Positions 36,045-45,998 are shown, numbered from the stretch's first letter. The stretch is DNA of 64,000 nucleotides from Gammaproteobacteria bacterium (GCA_032250735.1 JAVVEP010000006.1:1-64000); one strand, 5' to 3'. Notes: a model not told the origin generated them from the sequence alone. Made by a program: numbers and translations.

Positions 36045-37640
36045 CTACAGGCTAAAGCCGAAAGTGGCCCCTTTGCCGGACGCGCTTTCGGCCCACACAC
36101 GCCCCCCGTGGCGCTGGATGATCCGGGCCACCGTGGCGAGGCCGATGCCGGTGCCCGCAAATTCGCTGTCCGGGTGCAGGCGCTGGAAGCTGGTAAACAG
36201 CTTGTCGGCGTATTGCATGTCGAAGCCCACGCCGTTGTCGCTGATCTCAAAACCCTCGCCGTCGGTGCGGCGGCGAAACGTGATATGCGGGGCCGCGCTA
36301 CGCGCGCTATATTTCCAGGCGTTGTCCAGCAGGTTGGTGATGACGGCGCGCATCAGTCGCGGGTCGCAGCGGGCATAGAGCCCGTCTTCGATGTCGATGC
36401 GGATCTGTCGCTCGGGATCCTGTTCATGCAACTGGGTAATGGCCTCATGGGCCAGCTGGCTGAGGTCGGTGTCCTCCGGTGTGAGCTCGCTGCGCACCAG
36501 TTGTGAGAGGTGCAGCAGGGCCTCGATAAGGTCATTCATGCGCGCACAGCCGGACTGCACCCGTTGCAGATAATGATGGGCCTGCTCATCGAGCTGGGTG
36601 GCATAGTCCTCCGCCAGCAGCGCACTGAAGCCGCTGATGCTGCGCAAGGGCGCACGCAGGTCATGTGAGACCGAGTGGGCGAAGTTTTCCAGTTCCTTAT
36701 TGGCGGCCTCCAGTTCCGCGGTGCGCTGCTGGATGCGTCGTTCGAGGGAGGTGTTGAATTCCTGGATGCGCCGGTTCGCCGCGCGTTTTTCCAGCTCCAC
36801 CGTGATGCGCGTGGCGAACATGCCGAGAATGGGTGCGGTCCATTCCGACAGCGCCATGGGGCGGGTGTCCATTACCGAGACCAGGCCGATCATCTTGCCC
36901 TCGGAGGGCGTCAGGGGTGAGCCAAAATAGGAATCGACCCCCATCTGCACCAGCATCTCATCGTCGGCATAGCGCTGCGCTGCCTGACTGGGGATGAGTT
37001 CCGCCTTCAGATCCAGGATATCCTTACAGGGCGTGCCCTCCAGGTGATATTCGAAATTGTCGGCAATGTGATCGCCGGCCCAGACGGCCAGGGTGCGCAC
37101 CTCCTGTCGGTTTTCCTTGAGCAGGCCGATGAAGGCGTAGCGGGCGCCGTAGACCTGGGCGAGATTTTTGACGCAGTCATGAAAAAAATCGTCGGTATCA
37201 TCGCTGGGGGAGCTGACCGCCAGGGCGCGCAGCGATGTTTCGACCTGCTTGCGGGCGCTGATGTCGAACATGAAGCCCTGGAGTGTGCGTTTGCCCGAGG
37301 CATCCACCCCCACCGAGACCACATCGCGCACCCAGACCACCTGATGGTCGGCGGTGAGCAGGCGATACTCCAGTTCGTGGTTTTCATTATTGTCCGACAG
37401 GTTCTGACAAAATGCGGGCGCCCAGTGCTGATCATCGGGGTGTAGATGTGTGACCCAGAAATCCGGCTGGTACCATTCGTCCAGCGGATAGCCGAACAGG
37501 GCGACCGCCTGTTCTCCCATGCGGGTGAAGCGCCAGGTATCGGTATCCAGTTCCCAGGGGATAGCATGTGTCGATTCGATCAGGTGTCGATACCAGGTGT
37601 CGCCCTGCTGATCGTCGGCAACCTCTTTTGTGGAGTCCAT
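36045..37640 (-). CDS. PAS-GAF sensor histidine kinase
   Basis: A soluble 531-residue kinase: PAS domain (about 18-130) with a PAC-type end GFMFDISARKQ, GAF domain (about 145-288), coiled coil (290-320), HisKA with phospho-acceptor His326 in SVSHDLRAPLRS, and HATPase_c with the N box TNLLDNAWKYS, G1 DNGVGFD and G2 GTGIGLA. The kinase part resembles bacteriophytochrome-type kinases, but the GAF lacks an obvious bilin-binding neighbourhood and no PHY domain is seen. No receiver or response-regulator gene is adjacent, so it is an orphan. It sits between lipA and lipB. Confidence 0.93.
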   Translation of the reverse strand: MDSTKEVADDQQGDTWYRHLIESTHAIPWELDTDTWRFTRMGEQAVALFGYPLDEWYQPDFWVTHLHPDDQHWAPAFCQNLSDNNENHELEYRLLTADHQVVWVRDVVSVGVDASGKRTLQGFMFDISARKQVETSLRALAVSSPSDDTDDFFHDCVKNLAQVYGARYAFIGLLKENRQEVRTLAVWAGDHIADNFEYHLEGTPCKDILDLKAELIPSQAAQRYADDEMLVQMGVDSYFGSPLTPSEGKMIGLVSVMDTRPMALSEWTAPILGMFATRITVELEKRAANRRIQEFNTSLERRIQQRTAELEAANKELENFAHSVSHDLRAPLRSISGFSALLAEDYATQLDEQAHHYLQRVQSGCARMNDLIEALLHLSQLVRSELTPEDTDLSQLAHEAITQLHEQDPERQIRIDIEDGLYARCDPRLMRAVITNLLDNAWKYSARSAAPHITFRRRTDGEGFEISDNGVGFDMQYADKLFTSFQRLHPDSEFAGTGIGLATVARIIQRHGGRVWAESASGKGATFGFSL

Positions 37641-37723
37641 CAGTGAAATCTAGACAAAAAAAATCGGCTTGTACATATTTTTTAGGGTTAATTCTAGATG
37701 GCGAAAAACTTGAAGTTGCGGGT

Positions 37724-38371
37724 TTATGGGGTGAGCTGCCTGGTTAGGGATAAAATCAGCCCTTGCTTGATGTCCGCCATGTCGGGGTGTGAGACATGGT
37801 GGCTCAGCTGATCGGTTGCCAGGCCCTCGTAGCCACAGGGATTGATCCGGGAAAATGGCGTTAGATCCATATCGACGTTGAGACTCAGTCCATGATAAGA
37901 ACAGCCTTTGCGAATTCGTAAACCGAGCGCGGCAATCTTGGCGGCATCGACATAGATGCCGGGTGCCCCCTCGCGGCGTTGGCCGTGAATCTGATACCCC
38001 GCCAGCAGCTCGATGATGGCCTGCTCGATGCTGACGACCAGGGTCTTCACGCCAAGCCCGCGGCGCCGTATATCTAACAATAGATAGGCGACCAATTGGC
38101 CGGGGCCATGATAGGTAACCTGACCGCCGCGGTCGCAGTTGACGACGGGTATATCGCCGGCTCTGAGGATGTGTTCGCGTTTGCCATTGAGTCCCAGGGT
38201 GAATACCGGCGGGTGTTCCAGCAGCCAGATTTCATCGGCGGTATCGGCGCTGCGCGTGTCGGTGAAGTGCTGCATCTCGCGCCACACGGGCTCGTAATCC
38301 CGCAGGCCCAGCTGGCGCACAATAAAGTCTTGGCCGGCGTTATTGCTGTCTGAGTGGTCGGGCGTGATCAC
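37724..38371 (-). CDS. lipB: Octanoyl-[ACP]:protein N-octanoyltransferase
   Basis: Transfers octanoyl from acyl carrier protein to lipoyl domains, providing the LipA substrate. At 215 residues it is the normal length. Motifs include [17 protein letters not shown], the Lys-containing [17 protein letters not shown] and the catalytic Cys in INPCGYEG. Its start overlaps the ybeD-like stop by four bases. Confidence 0.96.
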   Translation of the reverse strand: MITPDHSDSNNAGQDFIVRQLGLRDYEPVWREMQHFTDTRSADTADEIWLLEHPPVFTLGLNGKREHILRAGDIPVVNCDRGGQVTYHGPGQLVAYLLLDIRRRGLGVKTLVVSIEQAIIELLAGYQIHGQRREGAPGIYVDAAKIAALGLRIRKGCSYHGLSLNVDMDLTPFSRINPCGYEGLATDQLSHHVSHPDMADIKQGLILSLTRQLTP

Positions 38372-38652
38372 AGGGCCATGAGTACATGTTCGCAGGCAGT
38401 GAGATCGGTGTAGATGGCATCGAGCTGGGCACGGCTTTGAGCGGTAATGGTGATGGTGATGGATACATACTTTCCGTTACTGCTGGGTCTGCTTTTGAGG
38501 GTGCTGTCATCGACCTCGGGTGCATGCCGTTGCACGATATCCAATATTGTCAGGTGCAGCGATGCGGAAGCGAGTCCCATCGCCTTGATGGGAAACTCGC
38601 AGGGGTAATCAATGGCCGATTGTGGATTGTTGTGGGTATCGTCGGTGGTCAT
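38368..38652 (-). CDS. ybeD: YbeD/DUF493 family protein
   Basis: A 94-residue DUF493 protein (E. coli YbeD), small alpha/beta ferredoxin-like fold: [34 protein letters not shown] and CEHVLMAL follow the family pattern. It is regularly found directly before lipB and overlaps it here (ATGA type), which suggests a regulatory role linked to lipoylation; the molecular function is not established. Confidence 0.95.
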   Translation of the reverse strand: MTTDDTHNNPQSAIDYPCEFPIKAMGLASASLHLTILDIVQRHAPEVDDSTLKSRPSSNGKYVSITITITAQSRAQLDAIYTDLTACEHVLMAL

Positions 38653-38676
38653 GCTGGCGTATTTTTGGCAAACGGA

Positions 38677-39525
38677 TTAGCTGCGTAATTGCTGCTTGTA
38701 GTCCTGATATAAGGCCAGCATCCGCTTAAACAAGGGGCCGGGACGGCCATCGGCGACCACGGTGTTGTCGAGTCGGGTCACCGGCAGAATTTCCCGGGTG
38801 GATGATGTCAGCCAGACCTCATCGGCCTGCTGTAGATCAAGGCGCGAGATAGACTGTTCGCAATGGGCGATGTCGTTGGCGGCGGCAAGTTCGAGAATAA
38901 GATCACGGGTGATGCCGGGTAACAGAAACGGGCCGGTAGGCGGCGTGCAAAGTACGCCGTCAAGCACCGCGAACAGATTGCTGGCGGCGCCCTCGGTGGC
39001 AAGGCCGTCACGAATCAGGATGGCCTCGGCGGCATTCTGGTCTAGGGCCTCCTGGCGCAGCAGGATATTGGGCAGCAGGCTGATCGCCTTGATATGGCAG
39101 CGCTGCCAGCGAATGTCATCCAGGGTGATCGCCGCTACGCCATTTTCGATAATCTCCGTCGCCGGTGGCTTGAGCGGGTTGCACATGGCAAACACCGTGG
39201 GTGTCGGCTGCGCGGGCATGGCGTGGTCACGCTGCGCACAGCCGCGAGTGACCTGCAGGTAGAGTGACTGCTCCCCGCCGCCATTATGCGCGACCAGTGC
39301 GTCTAGCAGCGTGACCCAGGCATCGGTGTCGTGCGGGTTGGGAATGCGCACGGCATCCAGGCTGTTTTGCAGGCGCTGCAGATGCTCTTCCAGCCGAAAC
39401 AGTTTGCCACCATAGGCGGGAATGACTTCATAGACGCCATCGCCAAAGATAAAGCCGCGATCCAGTACCGGCACGCAGGCCTGTTCAGCGGGAAGAAAAC
39501 TGCCGTTAAGATAAACTGTTGGCAT
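38677..39525 (-). CDS. dat: D-amino acid aminotransferase
   Basis: PLP fold-type IV transaminase, 282 residues, interconverting D-alanine and D-glutamate via 2-oxo acids. The N terminus MPTVYLNGSFLPAEQACVPV and DRGFIFGDGVYEV match the family; the PLP lysine is Lys146 in CHIKAISLLPN, close to Lys145 of the Bacillus enzyme; NLFAV and the glycine-rich PGITRD follow. It stands between dacA and ybeD, supplying D-amino acids for peptidoglycan. Branched-chain transaminase activity cannot be excluded. Confidence 0.92.
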   Translation of the reverse strand: MPTVYLNGSFLPAEQACVPVLDRGFIFGDGVYEVIPAYGGKLFRLEEHLQRLQNSLDAVRIPNPHDTDAWVTLLDALVAHNGGGEQSLYLQVTRGCAQRDHAMPAQPTPTVFAMCNPLKPPATEIIENGVAAITLDDIRWQRCHIKAISLLPNILLRQEALDQNAAEAILIRDGLATEGAASNLFAVLDGVLCTPPTGPFLLPGITRDLILELAAANDIAHCEQSISRLDLQQADEVWLTSSTREILPVTRLDNTVVADGRPGPLFKRMLALYQDYKQQLRS

Positions 39526-39607
39526 TAGATTCGTGTTGCCTTATGTTGCTGAGACGCATGGCAGGATACCCTTTATCATGCGTGTTGTTGGTAGGTAGCG
39601 GTGAAAA

Positions 39608-40786
39608 TTATTCAAACAACAGCTTGATTTCGTCGATGAGACTATCCACCAGGCCGCCCTTCTCAATGTCGGTGAGAGCGACTAATTCCCGTTTGGCGTA
39701 TTGCTCGTCACTCAGGCTGATATTCACCGAGCCAAACGACTGGCCTTTTTTCGCCGGTGCGACAATGCGTGCATCGAGGTTCATGTTGGCGTCGAGATTC
39801 TTGTACTGGCCTTTGGGTATGGTGAGGTAAAGATCCTGTTCCAGACCCAGCTCCAGCTGCTCCTGTGTGCCTTTCCAGATGCGCGCGGTAGTCAGTGGCG
39901 CATTGGCCTCGTAGAGTTTGTGAGTTTCAAAGAAACGGAAACCGTAGGTGAGTAGTTTCTGACTTTCGGCAGCGCGGGATTCTTCGCTGCTGGTGCCGAG
40001 CACCACGGAAATCAATCGCATGTCATCCCGCAGTGCGGAAGCCACCAGGCAGTAGCCGGCCGCATCGGTGTGTCCGGTCTTGATGCCGTCCACGGTATTG
40101 TTGCGCCACAATAATTTGTTGCGGTTGTATTGGGTGATGTTGTTAAAGGTAAAGCTCCTGATCGAATACTGTTTGTAGTGTTCGGGAAAATCACGAATCA
40201 AGGCGGTCGCCAGCCGGGCGATGTCGCGTGGCGTGGTGTAATGGTTTTTGTGCGGCAGGCCGGTGCTGTTAACAAAATGACTGTCGACCATGCCCAGCTC
40301 TGCGGCGTGCTGGTTCATCAGGGATGCAAACGCATCTTCACTGCCCGCGATATGTTCGGCCAGGGCCACCGTGGCATCGTTGCCGGACTGGACGATGACG
40401 CCTTTCAGCAGGTCTTCAACGCTGACATTTTTTCCGACCTCCACAAACATGCGCGAACCCTGCATGCGCCAGGCCTTCTCGCTAATGCGTACCTCATCGC
40501 TCAGTGAGATAGAACCCTTGGCCAGTTCATTTGCAAAGACATAGGACGACAGCATTTTAGTAATGCTGGCCGGTTCCAGACGCTGGTCGGATTCTTTTTC
40601 GGCCAGCACCCGCCCGCTGTTGAAGTCGATGAGCAGGTAGCCCTTGGCCTTGATCTTCGGTGTGTCGGGTATAAGGGTGGCGGACTCACCGGGGGCGATG
40701 GCGCTGAAAAACAGGGCGGTGGCCAGGGTAAGTAAAAAGAGTGGCGCGGCGAATAGGGCCCGGGACTTGTGAATAATATGCTGCAT
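39608..40786 (-). CDS. dacA: D-alanyl-D-alanine carboxypeptidase (PBP5/6 type)
   Basis: Low-molecular-weight penicillin-binding protein, 392 residues, that trims the terminal D-Ala of peptidoglycan stem peptides in the periplasm. Signal peptide (about 8-36), catalytic motifs Ser74-I-T-Lys77, Ser134-Gly-Asn136 and Lys236-Thr-Gly238, then the PBP5_C beta domain and a C-terminal amphipathic helix (VDSLIDEIKLLFE) that anchors it to the membrane. It is the downstream partner of rlpA and mltB in the cell-wall cluster. Confidence 0.96.
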   Translation of the reverse strand: MQHIIHKSRALFAAPLFLLTLATALFFSAIAPGESATLIPDTPKIKAKGYLLIDFNSGRVLAEKESDQRLEPASITKMLSSYVFANELAKGSISLSDEVRISEKAWRMQGSRMFVEVGKNVSVEDLLKGVIVQSGNDATVALAEHIAGSEDAFASLMNQHAAELGMVDSHFVNSTGLPHKNHYTTPRDIARLATALIRDFPEHYKQYSIRSFTFNNITQYNRNKLLWRNNTVDGIKTGHTDAAGYCLVASALRDDMRLISVVLGTSSEESRAAESQKLLTYGFRFFETHKLYEANAPLTTARIWKGTQEQLELGLEQDLYLTIPKGQYKNLDANMNLDARIVAPAKKGQSFGSVNISLSDEQYAKRELVALTDIEKGGLVDSLIDEIKLLFE

Positions 40787-40928
40787 TGAAAGACTCGACT
40801 GTTGTGTATGAATGAAACGTGATGGGTTAGATAAACTGTGGCAGATAAGATAAATGCTGCGGGTAAAAAGCCGCGGTTTTTATCGGCTTCGTTTAGCCGG
40901 TGTGGTGCAAATCATAGCCATTTCCGGC

Positions 40929-41903
40929 CTAATCCACAACGAGGTTCGGGCTGTCCAGTCCCAGCGGTTCGAGCGTGGTGCGCAGGCGTTGTGCATCCGC
41001 TTCCGATTGCAGTGGGCCAATGCGCACCTGGTAGACATTGTAGGCGCCGGTGTCCTTGCGATTGATCAGCACATTTTCTGCAGTGCTGGCCATCAGTCGG
41101 TTGACCAGCTGGGTGGCGTTGTTGTGATCCGTGAAGGCGCCGACCTGTAGATAGAGCTGGCCCGTAGCCGCGAGTGTAGTGGCGGAGCCGGTGGTACCGG
41201 TTGTGACGGGGCTGGTTGCCACGTTCTGTGAGCTGGGTGTGGCGTTGTCGGGTTCAATCGCGCGGATCTCCACGCGGCCGGTTCCCTTTTCGGTGATGCC
41301 GAGTTTTTTTGCCGCCACGAAAGAGAGGTCAATGATGCGACCGCTGGCGAAGGGGCCGCGATCATTGACACGCACAATAATTTTCCGGCCGTTGTCCAGA
41401 TTGCGTACCTCTACGTAAACCGGCAGGGGTAGTGTTTTGTGTGCCGCGGTCATGGCATACATGTCATAGGTCTCGCCGCTGGAGGTGCGATGGCCGTGAA
41501 ATTTGGTGCCGTACCAGGAGGCGATGCCGGTCTGCTGAAAACCGCGGGCGGTGTCGCGCACGGTGTAGCGTCGACCCTGCACCACGTAGGTTTTGGGGTT
41601 GCCGTATTTGCTGCGTGGTTCGTGCCGGGGGATGGCGTCGGCAACACCTTGGTGATCGATCTGTTCTGCCGGCGCGTTGTCCTGTGCAAAGCCGTAACGG
41701 CTGTGCGGCAGTGAGCCGCAGGCGCTGAGCGCGATGCTGATCAGCAAGATGACCGTCAGCCGGTGCTGAAGGTGTGTGGCCCGAAGCTGTCGCTGGACGG
41801 CGCCAGAATGGCGGGCCGCAGGATCGGTGAAGCCGGTTGTTCGAAAATCGTTTATTCGAAAACCGTTTATTCGAAAACTGTTTATTCGAAAACAAAGGTT
41901 CAT
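40929..41903 (-). CDS. rlpA: RlpA septal-ring lytic transglycosylase with repeat-derived N terminus
   Basis: A 324-residue RlpA: double-psi beta-barrel domain (GIASWYGTKFHGHRTSSGE...VRVNDRGPFASGRIIDLS) and a C-terminal SPOR domain that binds denuded septal glycan. The lipobox LISIALSAC comes about 60 residues in, after an odd leader FRINSFRINGFRIND encoded by 15-bp tandem repeats. The ATG at 41903 overlaps the mltB stop (ATGA), so coupling favours this start; a later non-ATG start nearer the lipobox is the alternative and would make the repeats untranslated. Confidence 0.9.
   Translation of the reverse strand: MNLCFRINSFRINGFRINDFRTTGFTDPAARHSGAVQRQLRATHLQHRLTVILLISIALSACGSLPHSRYGFAQDNAPAEQIDHQGVADAIPRHEPRSKYGNPKTYVVQGRRYTVRDTARGFQQTGIASWYGTKFHGHRTSSGETYDMYAMTAAHKTLPLPVYVEVRNLDNGRKIIVRVNDRGPFASGRIIDLSFVAAKKLGITEKGTGRVEIRAIEPDNATPSSQNVATSPVTTGTTGSATTLAATGQLYLQVGAFTDHNNATQLVNRLMASTAENVLINRKDTGAYNVYQVRIGPLQSEADAQRLRTTLEPLGLDSPNLVVD
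41840..41893. repeat. Tandem 15-bp repeats at the 5' end of rlpA
   Basis: TTCGAAAATCGTTTA and two close variants lie in tandem with a partial fourth copy TTCGAAAAC. The unit is a multiple of three and encodes Phe-Arg-Ile-Asn-X in the rlpA frame. Confidence 0.9.
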
Positions 41904-42931
41904 TTTGCGCTGGCGCTAAGTGCCTCGTTCCGTTTTTTCATGATGGCCTGACCCAGCTGATGCACAGCCATGGCATACAGTGGGCTGTGATTATAACGGG
42001 TGATCACATAAAAGTTGTTGAGCCCGATCCAGTATTCACGGCCCACTGCCAGTTCGAGTTCGATGAGGGCGCCAAGTTCCCCAAGGTCCACTTTGGTCTT
42101 GGCGGTCACGCCGCGTTTGCGCAGTTCGGCGAGGGTGCTGTGGGGTTTGTAGCCTTCCTGCACCAGCAGCTGGATGTGGTTGCTGCCGACGATGGCCGGT
42201 GTCGCCACGGGGCCGCCGGGCTGCCATTTGTGACGTTTGAAATAATTGGCGACGCTGCCGATGGCGTCGGCATTGTTGTTCCAGAGGTCGCGTTTGCCAT
42301 CGCCGTCGAAGTCCACCGCATAGTGGCGATAGCTGCTGGAGATGAATTGTGACTTGCCCATTGCCCCGGCGTAGGAGCCGGTGATCTGCATGGGATCGAG
42401 CGCCTCTTCCCGGGCCAGCAACAGATAATGTTCCAGCTCGCTGCGGAAAAATTCGCCGCGTTTGGGATAGGCAAAGGCCAGGGTGGAGAGCGAGTCCATC
42501 ACCCGATAGCCGCCCTTGTGCCGGCCGTAACGGGTTTCGACGCCGATGATGGCGACGATGATTTCGGGTGGTACGCCGTATTCCTGTTCCGCGGCCTGCA
42601 GTGTGGCCTCGTTCTCGTTCCAGAAGGTGACGCCTTCATTGATGCGGGTGTCGGTGACGAAGATGGGGCGATATTGATGCCAGGGTTTGCCCTCGGCCGG
42701 GCGGCTGATGGCGTCGATGATCTTTTGTTTCAGGGTGACGTCCCTGAACAGGGCGGTCAGCTTTTCTGCATCGAAGCTGTGTTTGTCGACCATCTCCTTG
42801 ATGAAGGTTTTGACATCTTCACGCTCGGAAACAATCTGCTCGTCGAGCGCGGTGCTGGCGCCGGCGGGCATTGCCAGCAACAGGCCGCTGAAAATACAGG
42901 AATAGGAAATTGTGCGCAGGTTCAGTTTCAT
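41900..42931 (-). CDS. mltB: Membrane-bound lytic murein transglycosylase B
   Basis: SLT35-type lytic transglycosylase of 343 residues that cleaves the glycan backbone to 1,6-anhydromuropeptides. The catalytic Glu lies in IIGVETRYGRHKGGYRV; GKSQFISSSYRHYAVDFDGDGKRDLW matches the family's Ca-binding-like loop. The N terminus is a signal peptide (CIFSGLLLAMPAGASTA) without a lipobox cysteine at the end, so a soluble periplasmic form is possible. Overlaps rlpA by four bases. Confidence 0.95.
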   Translation of the reverse strand: MKLNLRTISYSCIFSGLLLAMPAGASTALDEQIVSEREDVKTFIKEMVDKHSFDAEKLTALFRDVTLKQKIIDAISRPAEGKPWHQYRPIFVTDTRINEGVTFWNENEATLQAAEQEYGVPPEIIVAIIGVETRYGRHKGGYRVMDSLSTLAFAYPKRGEFFRSELEHYLLLAREEALDPMQITGSYAGAMGKSQFISSSYRHYAVDFDGDGKRDLWNNNADAIGSVANYFKRHKWQPGGPVATPAIVGSNHIQLLVQEGYKPHSTLAELRKRGVTAKTKVDLGELGALIELELAVGREYWIGLNNFYVITRYNHSPLYAMAVHQLGQAIMKKRNEALSASAK

Positions 42932-42960
42932 GGTGTTTTATTCGATCTGGGTGGAGGCAT

Positions 42961-44088
42961 TTAGCGCGGCAATAGTTTGCGGTGCGTGTGGATGGACATA
43001 AGGATACCGAAACCGGCCATCAGGGTCACCATTGATGTACCGCCGTAACTGACCAGCGGCAGGGGCACGCCAACCACGGGTAACAGGCCGGTTACCATGC
43101 CGATGTTGACGAAAATATAGATGAAGAAGGTCATCACCAGACTGCCGGCCAGCAGACGGGTGAATGTATCCTGCGCCTGACTGGCGATCAGCAGACCGCG
43201 CATGATGACCAGCAGATACACCGCCAGTAACGCCAGAATGCCGAACAGGCCAAACTCCTCGGCGTAGGCGGAAAAAATAAAATCGGTGGAGCGCTCGGGC
43301 AGGAAATTGAGCTGGGACTGGGTGCCGTTGAGCCAGCCCTTGCCATACAGTCCGCCGGAACCGATGGCGATCTTTGACTGGATGATGTGATAGCCCGCGC
43401 CGAGCGGATTCTGTTCGGGATTGAGGAAGGTCAACACGCGCTGGCGCTGATAGTCGTGCATAAAGTGCCATACCACCGGGGCGCAGGCCGCCAGCCCCGC
43501 CCCTGATACAAACAGCAACCGCCAGGAGATGCCGGAAAACAGCAGCACAAAGATGCCGGCGCAGGCCACCAGCAGTGCGGTGCCCAGGTCCGGTTGCCTG
43601 GCGATCAGCAGGGTGGGGATGACGATGATCAGGCCGGCAAAGGCCAGCCGCTGCAGGCTGGGCGGCAGGGGATGGTCGCTGAGATACCAGGCCACCATCA
43701 TGGGCACGGCGAGTTTCATCATCTCCGAGGGCTGGAAGCGGAACAGGCCGAGGTCCAGCCAGCGCTGCGCCCCCTTGCTGGCGTCACCAAACAACAGCAC
43801 CGCCAGCAACAGGATAACGCCCAGAGTGAATATCCAGGGGGTCCAGCGTTTGAGGGGGGCGGGATTTAATTGCGCCAGCACCAGCATGATAAAAAAGCCC
43901 ACCCCCAGGCGCACGGACTGTCGCCAGATGACATCGATCTTCTGGCCGCTGGCACTGAACAGCATGATCAGGCTGATGGTCGCCAGCGCGAGCAGACACA
44001 ATAACAGCGGCACATCGAGGTGCAGGCGTTCCGCCAGGGTGCGGCGGTTGGCCTGCAGGACCTCGGCGCGGGCCTCGAACAGGTTCAT
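42961..44088 (-). CDS. rodA: Rod-shape SEDS peptidoglycan glycosyltransferase RodA
   Basis: Integral membrane SEDS glycosyltransferase of 375 residues with about ten helices. Landmarks are RWLDLGLFRFQPSEMMKLA, QPDLGTALL with the essential Asp, AIGSGGLYGKGWLNGTQ, ERSTDFIFSAYAEEFG and the late PLPLVSYGGTSM. It polymerises lipid II for cell elongation together with PBP2; its start overlaps the mrdA stop by four bases. Confidence 0.97.
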   Translation of the reverse strand: MNLFEARAEVLQANRRTLAERLHLDVPLLLCLLALATISLIMLFSASGQKIDVIWRQSVRLGVGFFIMLVLAQLNPAPLKRWTPWIFTLGVILLLAVLLFGDASKGAQRWLDLGLFRFQPSEMMKLAVPMMVAWYLSDHPLPPSLQRLAFAGLIIVIPTLLIARQPDLGTALLVACAGIFVLLFSGISWRLLFVSGAGLAACAPVVWHFMHDYQRQRVLTFLNPEQNPLGAGYHIIQSKIAIGSGGLYGKGWLNGTQSQLNFLPERSTDFIFSAYAEEFGLFGILALLAVYLLVIMRGLLIASQAQDTFTRLLAGSLVMTFFIYIFVNIGMVTGLLPVVGVPLPLVSYGGTSMVTLMAGFGILMSIHTHRKLLPR

Positions 44089-45998
44089 GTCGTCGGCTCC
44101 GTTGTGGTGGTGTCCGCTGTGTTTGCCGGGGTGATGGGCAGGGCCTCAGCGGGGAGTATCCGGTTCAGATAATCGTCCATGACCTGTCGGGCGATGGGTG
44201 CGGCCACGGCGCCACCGCTGCCGCCGTTCTCGACGATCACCGCCACCACGATGCGGGGCCGATCCGCCGGGGCGAAACCGACAAACAGGGCGTGGTCGCG
44301 CAGTTTCTTGGCGATGTCCTCTTCGACGTATTTCTCATCCTGCTTGATGCCGAACACCTGGGCCGTGCCGGTTTTTCCGGCGATCTTGAAATTTGCGCCC
44401 TGGCTGATGCGTCGTGCTGTTCCGTGCGAGCTGTGTACCACCTTGGTCATGGCACGGATGATGTAGTTCCAGTTGTCCGGGTTGCCCACCGGCACCGCGA
44501 CATTGGGGATGGAGGGTAGCCATACCTTTTCGCCGCTGCCGGGGTCTTCGGTGGCGGCCACCAGTCGTGGGCGGAGCTGGCTGCCGTAGTGTGACAGGGC
44601 GGCGGTGGCGGTGGCCAGCTGCAGGGGCGTCGTCAGGAAGAAGCCCTGGCCGATGCCGGTGATGAGCGTCTCGCCGGGATACCAGGGTTGCCGTTTTTCG
44701 CGGCGTTTCCAGGCGCGGGTGGGCACCAGGCCGGTGAGCTCGCCGCTGATGTCGATGCCGGTGATGTCGCTAAAACCGAAGGGCTCCAGAAACTGCGAGA
44801 GGCGATCGATGCCCAGGGTCAGGGCCAGGTCGTAAAAATACACGTCACAGGATTCGATCAGGGCATGGGAGAGGTCCATCGGCCCGTGGCCGGTGATTTT
44901 CCAGTCGCGGTATTTGCGTTCGTCACCATCCAGCAAGTACCACCCCTGACAGTAGGTGGTGGTGTTGGGGTCGATCAGGCCGTATTCCAGCCCCGCCAGG
45001 CCGATGAAGGGTTTGACCGTGGAGCCCGGCGGATAGCGGCCGCGGATGGCGCGGTTGAACATGGGCTGGTCGGGCGAATCCTGCAGGGCGCGATAGGTTT
45101 TGCTGTCGATGCCGGCGACGAACAGGTTCGGGTCGAAGGTGGGCATGCTGGCCAGTGCCAGCACGCTGCCATCGGTGGGATCGATGGCCACCACGGCGCC
45201 GTTGTCCTCTCCCAGGGCGGTCTCGGCAATGCGCTGCAGCTCGGCATCCAGGCTAAGGTAGAGATTGAGACCGGGTACCGGTGCGTCGCGATCCAGCACC
45301 CGCAGGGTGCGGCCCTGGGCGTTGGTCTCGACGCGTTCCACGCCGACCTCGCCATGCAGCAGGTCTTCATAAAAGCGCTCGACCCCGGTTTTGCCAATGT
45401 AGTCGCTGCCCTCGTAATTGTCGTTGTCGATGCTCTGTAATTCCTGCTCGCTGATCCGCCCCACGTAACCCAGGGCATGGACGCCGCGGCCATTGAAGGG
45501 GTAGTGGCGATAGAGGTGGGCGACGGTATCGACCCCGGGAAAGCGGTGCCGATTGACGGCAAAGCGGGCGACCTCGGCATCCGACAGCCGTTCACGCAGG
45601 GCGATGGGTTTGTAACGCTTGCTGCGTTGCAGGCTTTGTTTGAAGGTGCTGATATTGTCGTCGCTGATATCGATCAGCTCACGTAGCCCGGCGATGGTGG
45701 CATCCAGATCCTCGACCTGTTCGGCGATGACCTCCAGTTGAAAGCTCGGCAGATTCTCGGCCAGCAAGATGCCGTTGCGGTCATAGATGAGGCCGCGGGT
45801 CGGGGGCACGGCGCGGATATGCATGCGGTTTTTGTCGGACAGTACGGCATAGGTGGCGTGTTTCAGTACCTGTAGATCAAACAGCCGCACCAGCAGCAGG
45901 GCCAGCAGGGCGATACAGCACAGCAGGGCGATGACCGCGCGGCTGGTGAACATCCGGGTCTCGCGAAAGTGGTCTTTGATGGTGTTGCTGGAGGCCAT
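44085..45998 (-). CDS. mrdA: Penicillin-binding protein 2
   Basis: Class B PBP transpeptidase of 637 residues for elongation-specific crosslinking. One N-terminal membrane helix (about 18-40), a pedestal domain, and transpeptidase motifs STVK in RYPPGSTVKPF, SCD in ALIESCDVYFYD, and KTG in IAGKTGTAQVFG. It lies between mreD and rodA, as is standard. Confidence 0.97.
   Translation of the reverse strand: MASSNTIKDHFRETRMFTSRAVIALLCCIALLALLLVRLFDLQVLKHATYAVLSDKNRMHIRAVPPTRGLIYDRNGILLAENLPSFQLEVIAEQVEDLDATIAGLRELIDISDDNISTFKQSLQRSKRYKPIALRERLSDAEVARFAVNRHRFPGVDTVAHLYRHYPFNGRGVHALGYVGRISEQELQSIDNDNYEGSDYIGKTGVERFYEDLLHGEVGVERVETNAQGRTLRVLDRDAPVPGLNLYLSLDAELQRIAETALGEDNGAVVAIDPTDGSVLALASMPTFDPNLFVAGIDSKTYRALQDSPDQPMFNRAIRGRYPPGSTVKPFIGLAGLEYGLIDPNTTTYCQGWYLLDGDERKYRDWKITGHGPMDLSHALIESCDVYFYDLALTLGIDRLSQFLEPFGFSDITGIDISGELTGLVPTRAWKRREKRQPWYPGETLITGIGQGFFLTTPLQLATATAALSHYGSQLRPRLVAATEDPGSGEKVWLPSIPNVAVPVGNPDNWNYIIRAMTKVVHSSHGTARRISQGANFKIAGKTGTAQVFGIKQDEKYVEEDIAKKLRDHALFVGFAPADRPRIVVAVIVENGGSGGAVAAPIARQVMDDYLNRILPAEALPITPANTADTTTTEPTT

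Noticed and set aside
44688-45440. 250-codon open frame opposite mrdA
   Set aside because: Shadow of the PBP2 frame; Gly/Ala/His-rich translation with no recognisable domain.
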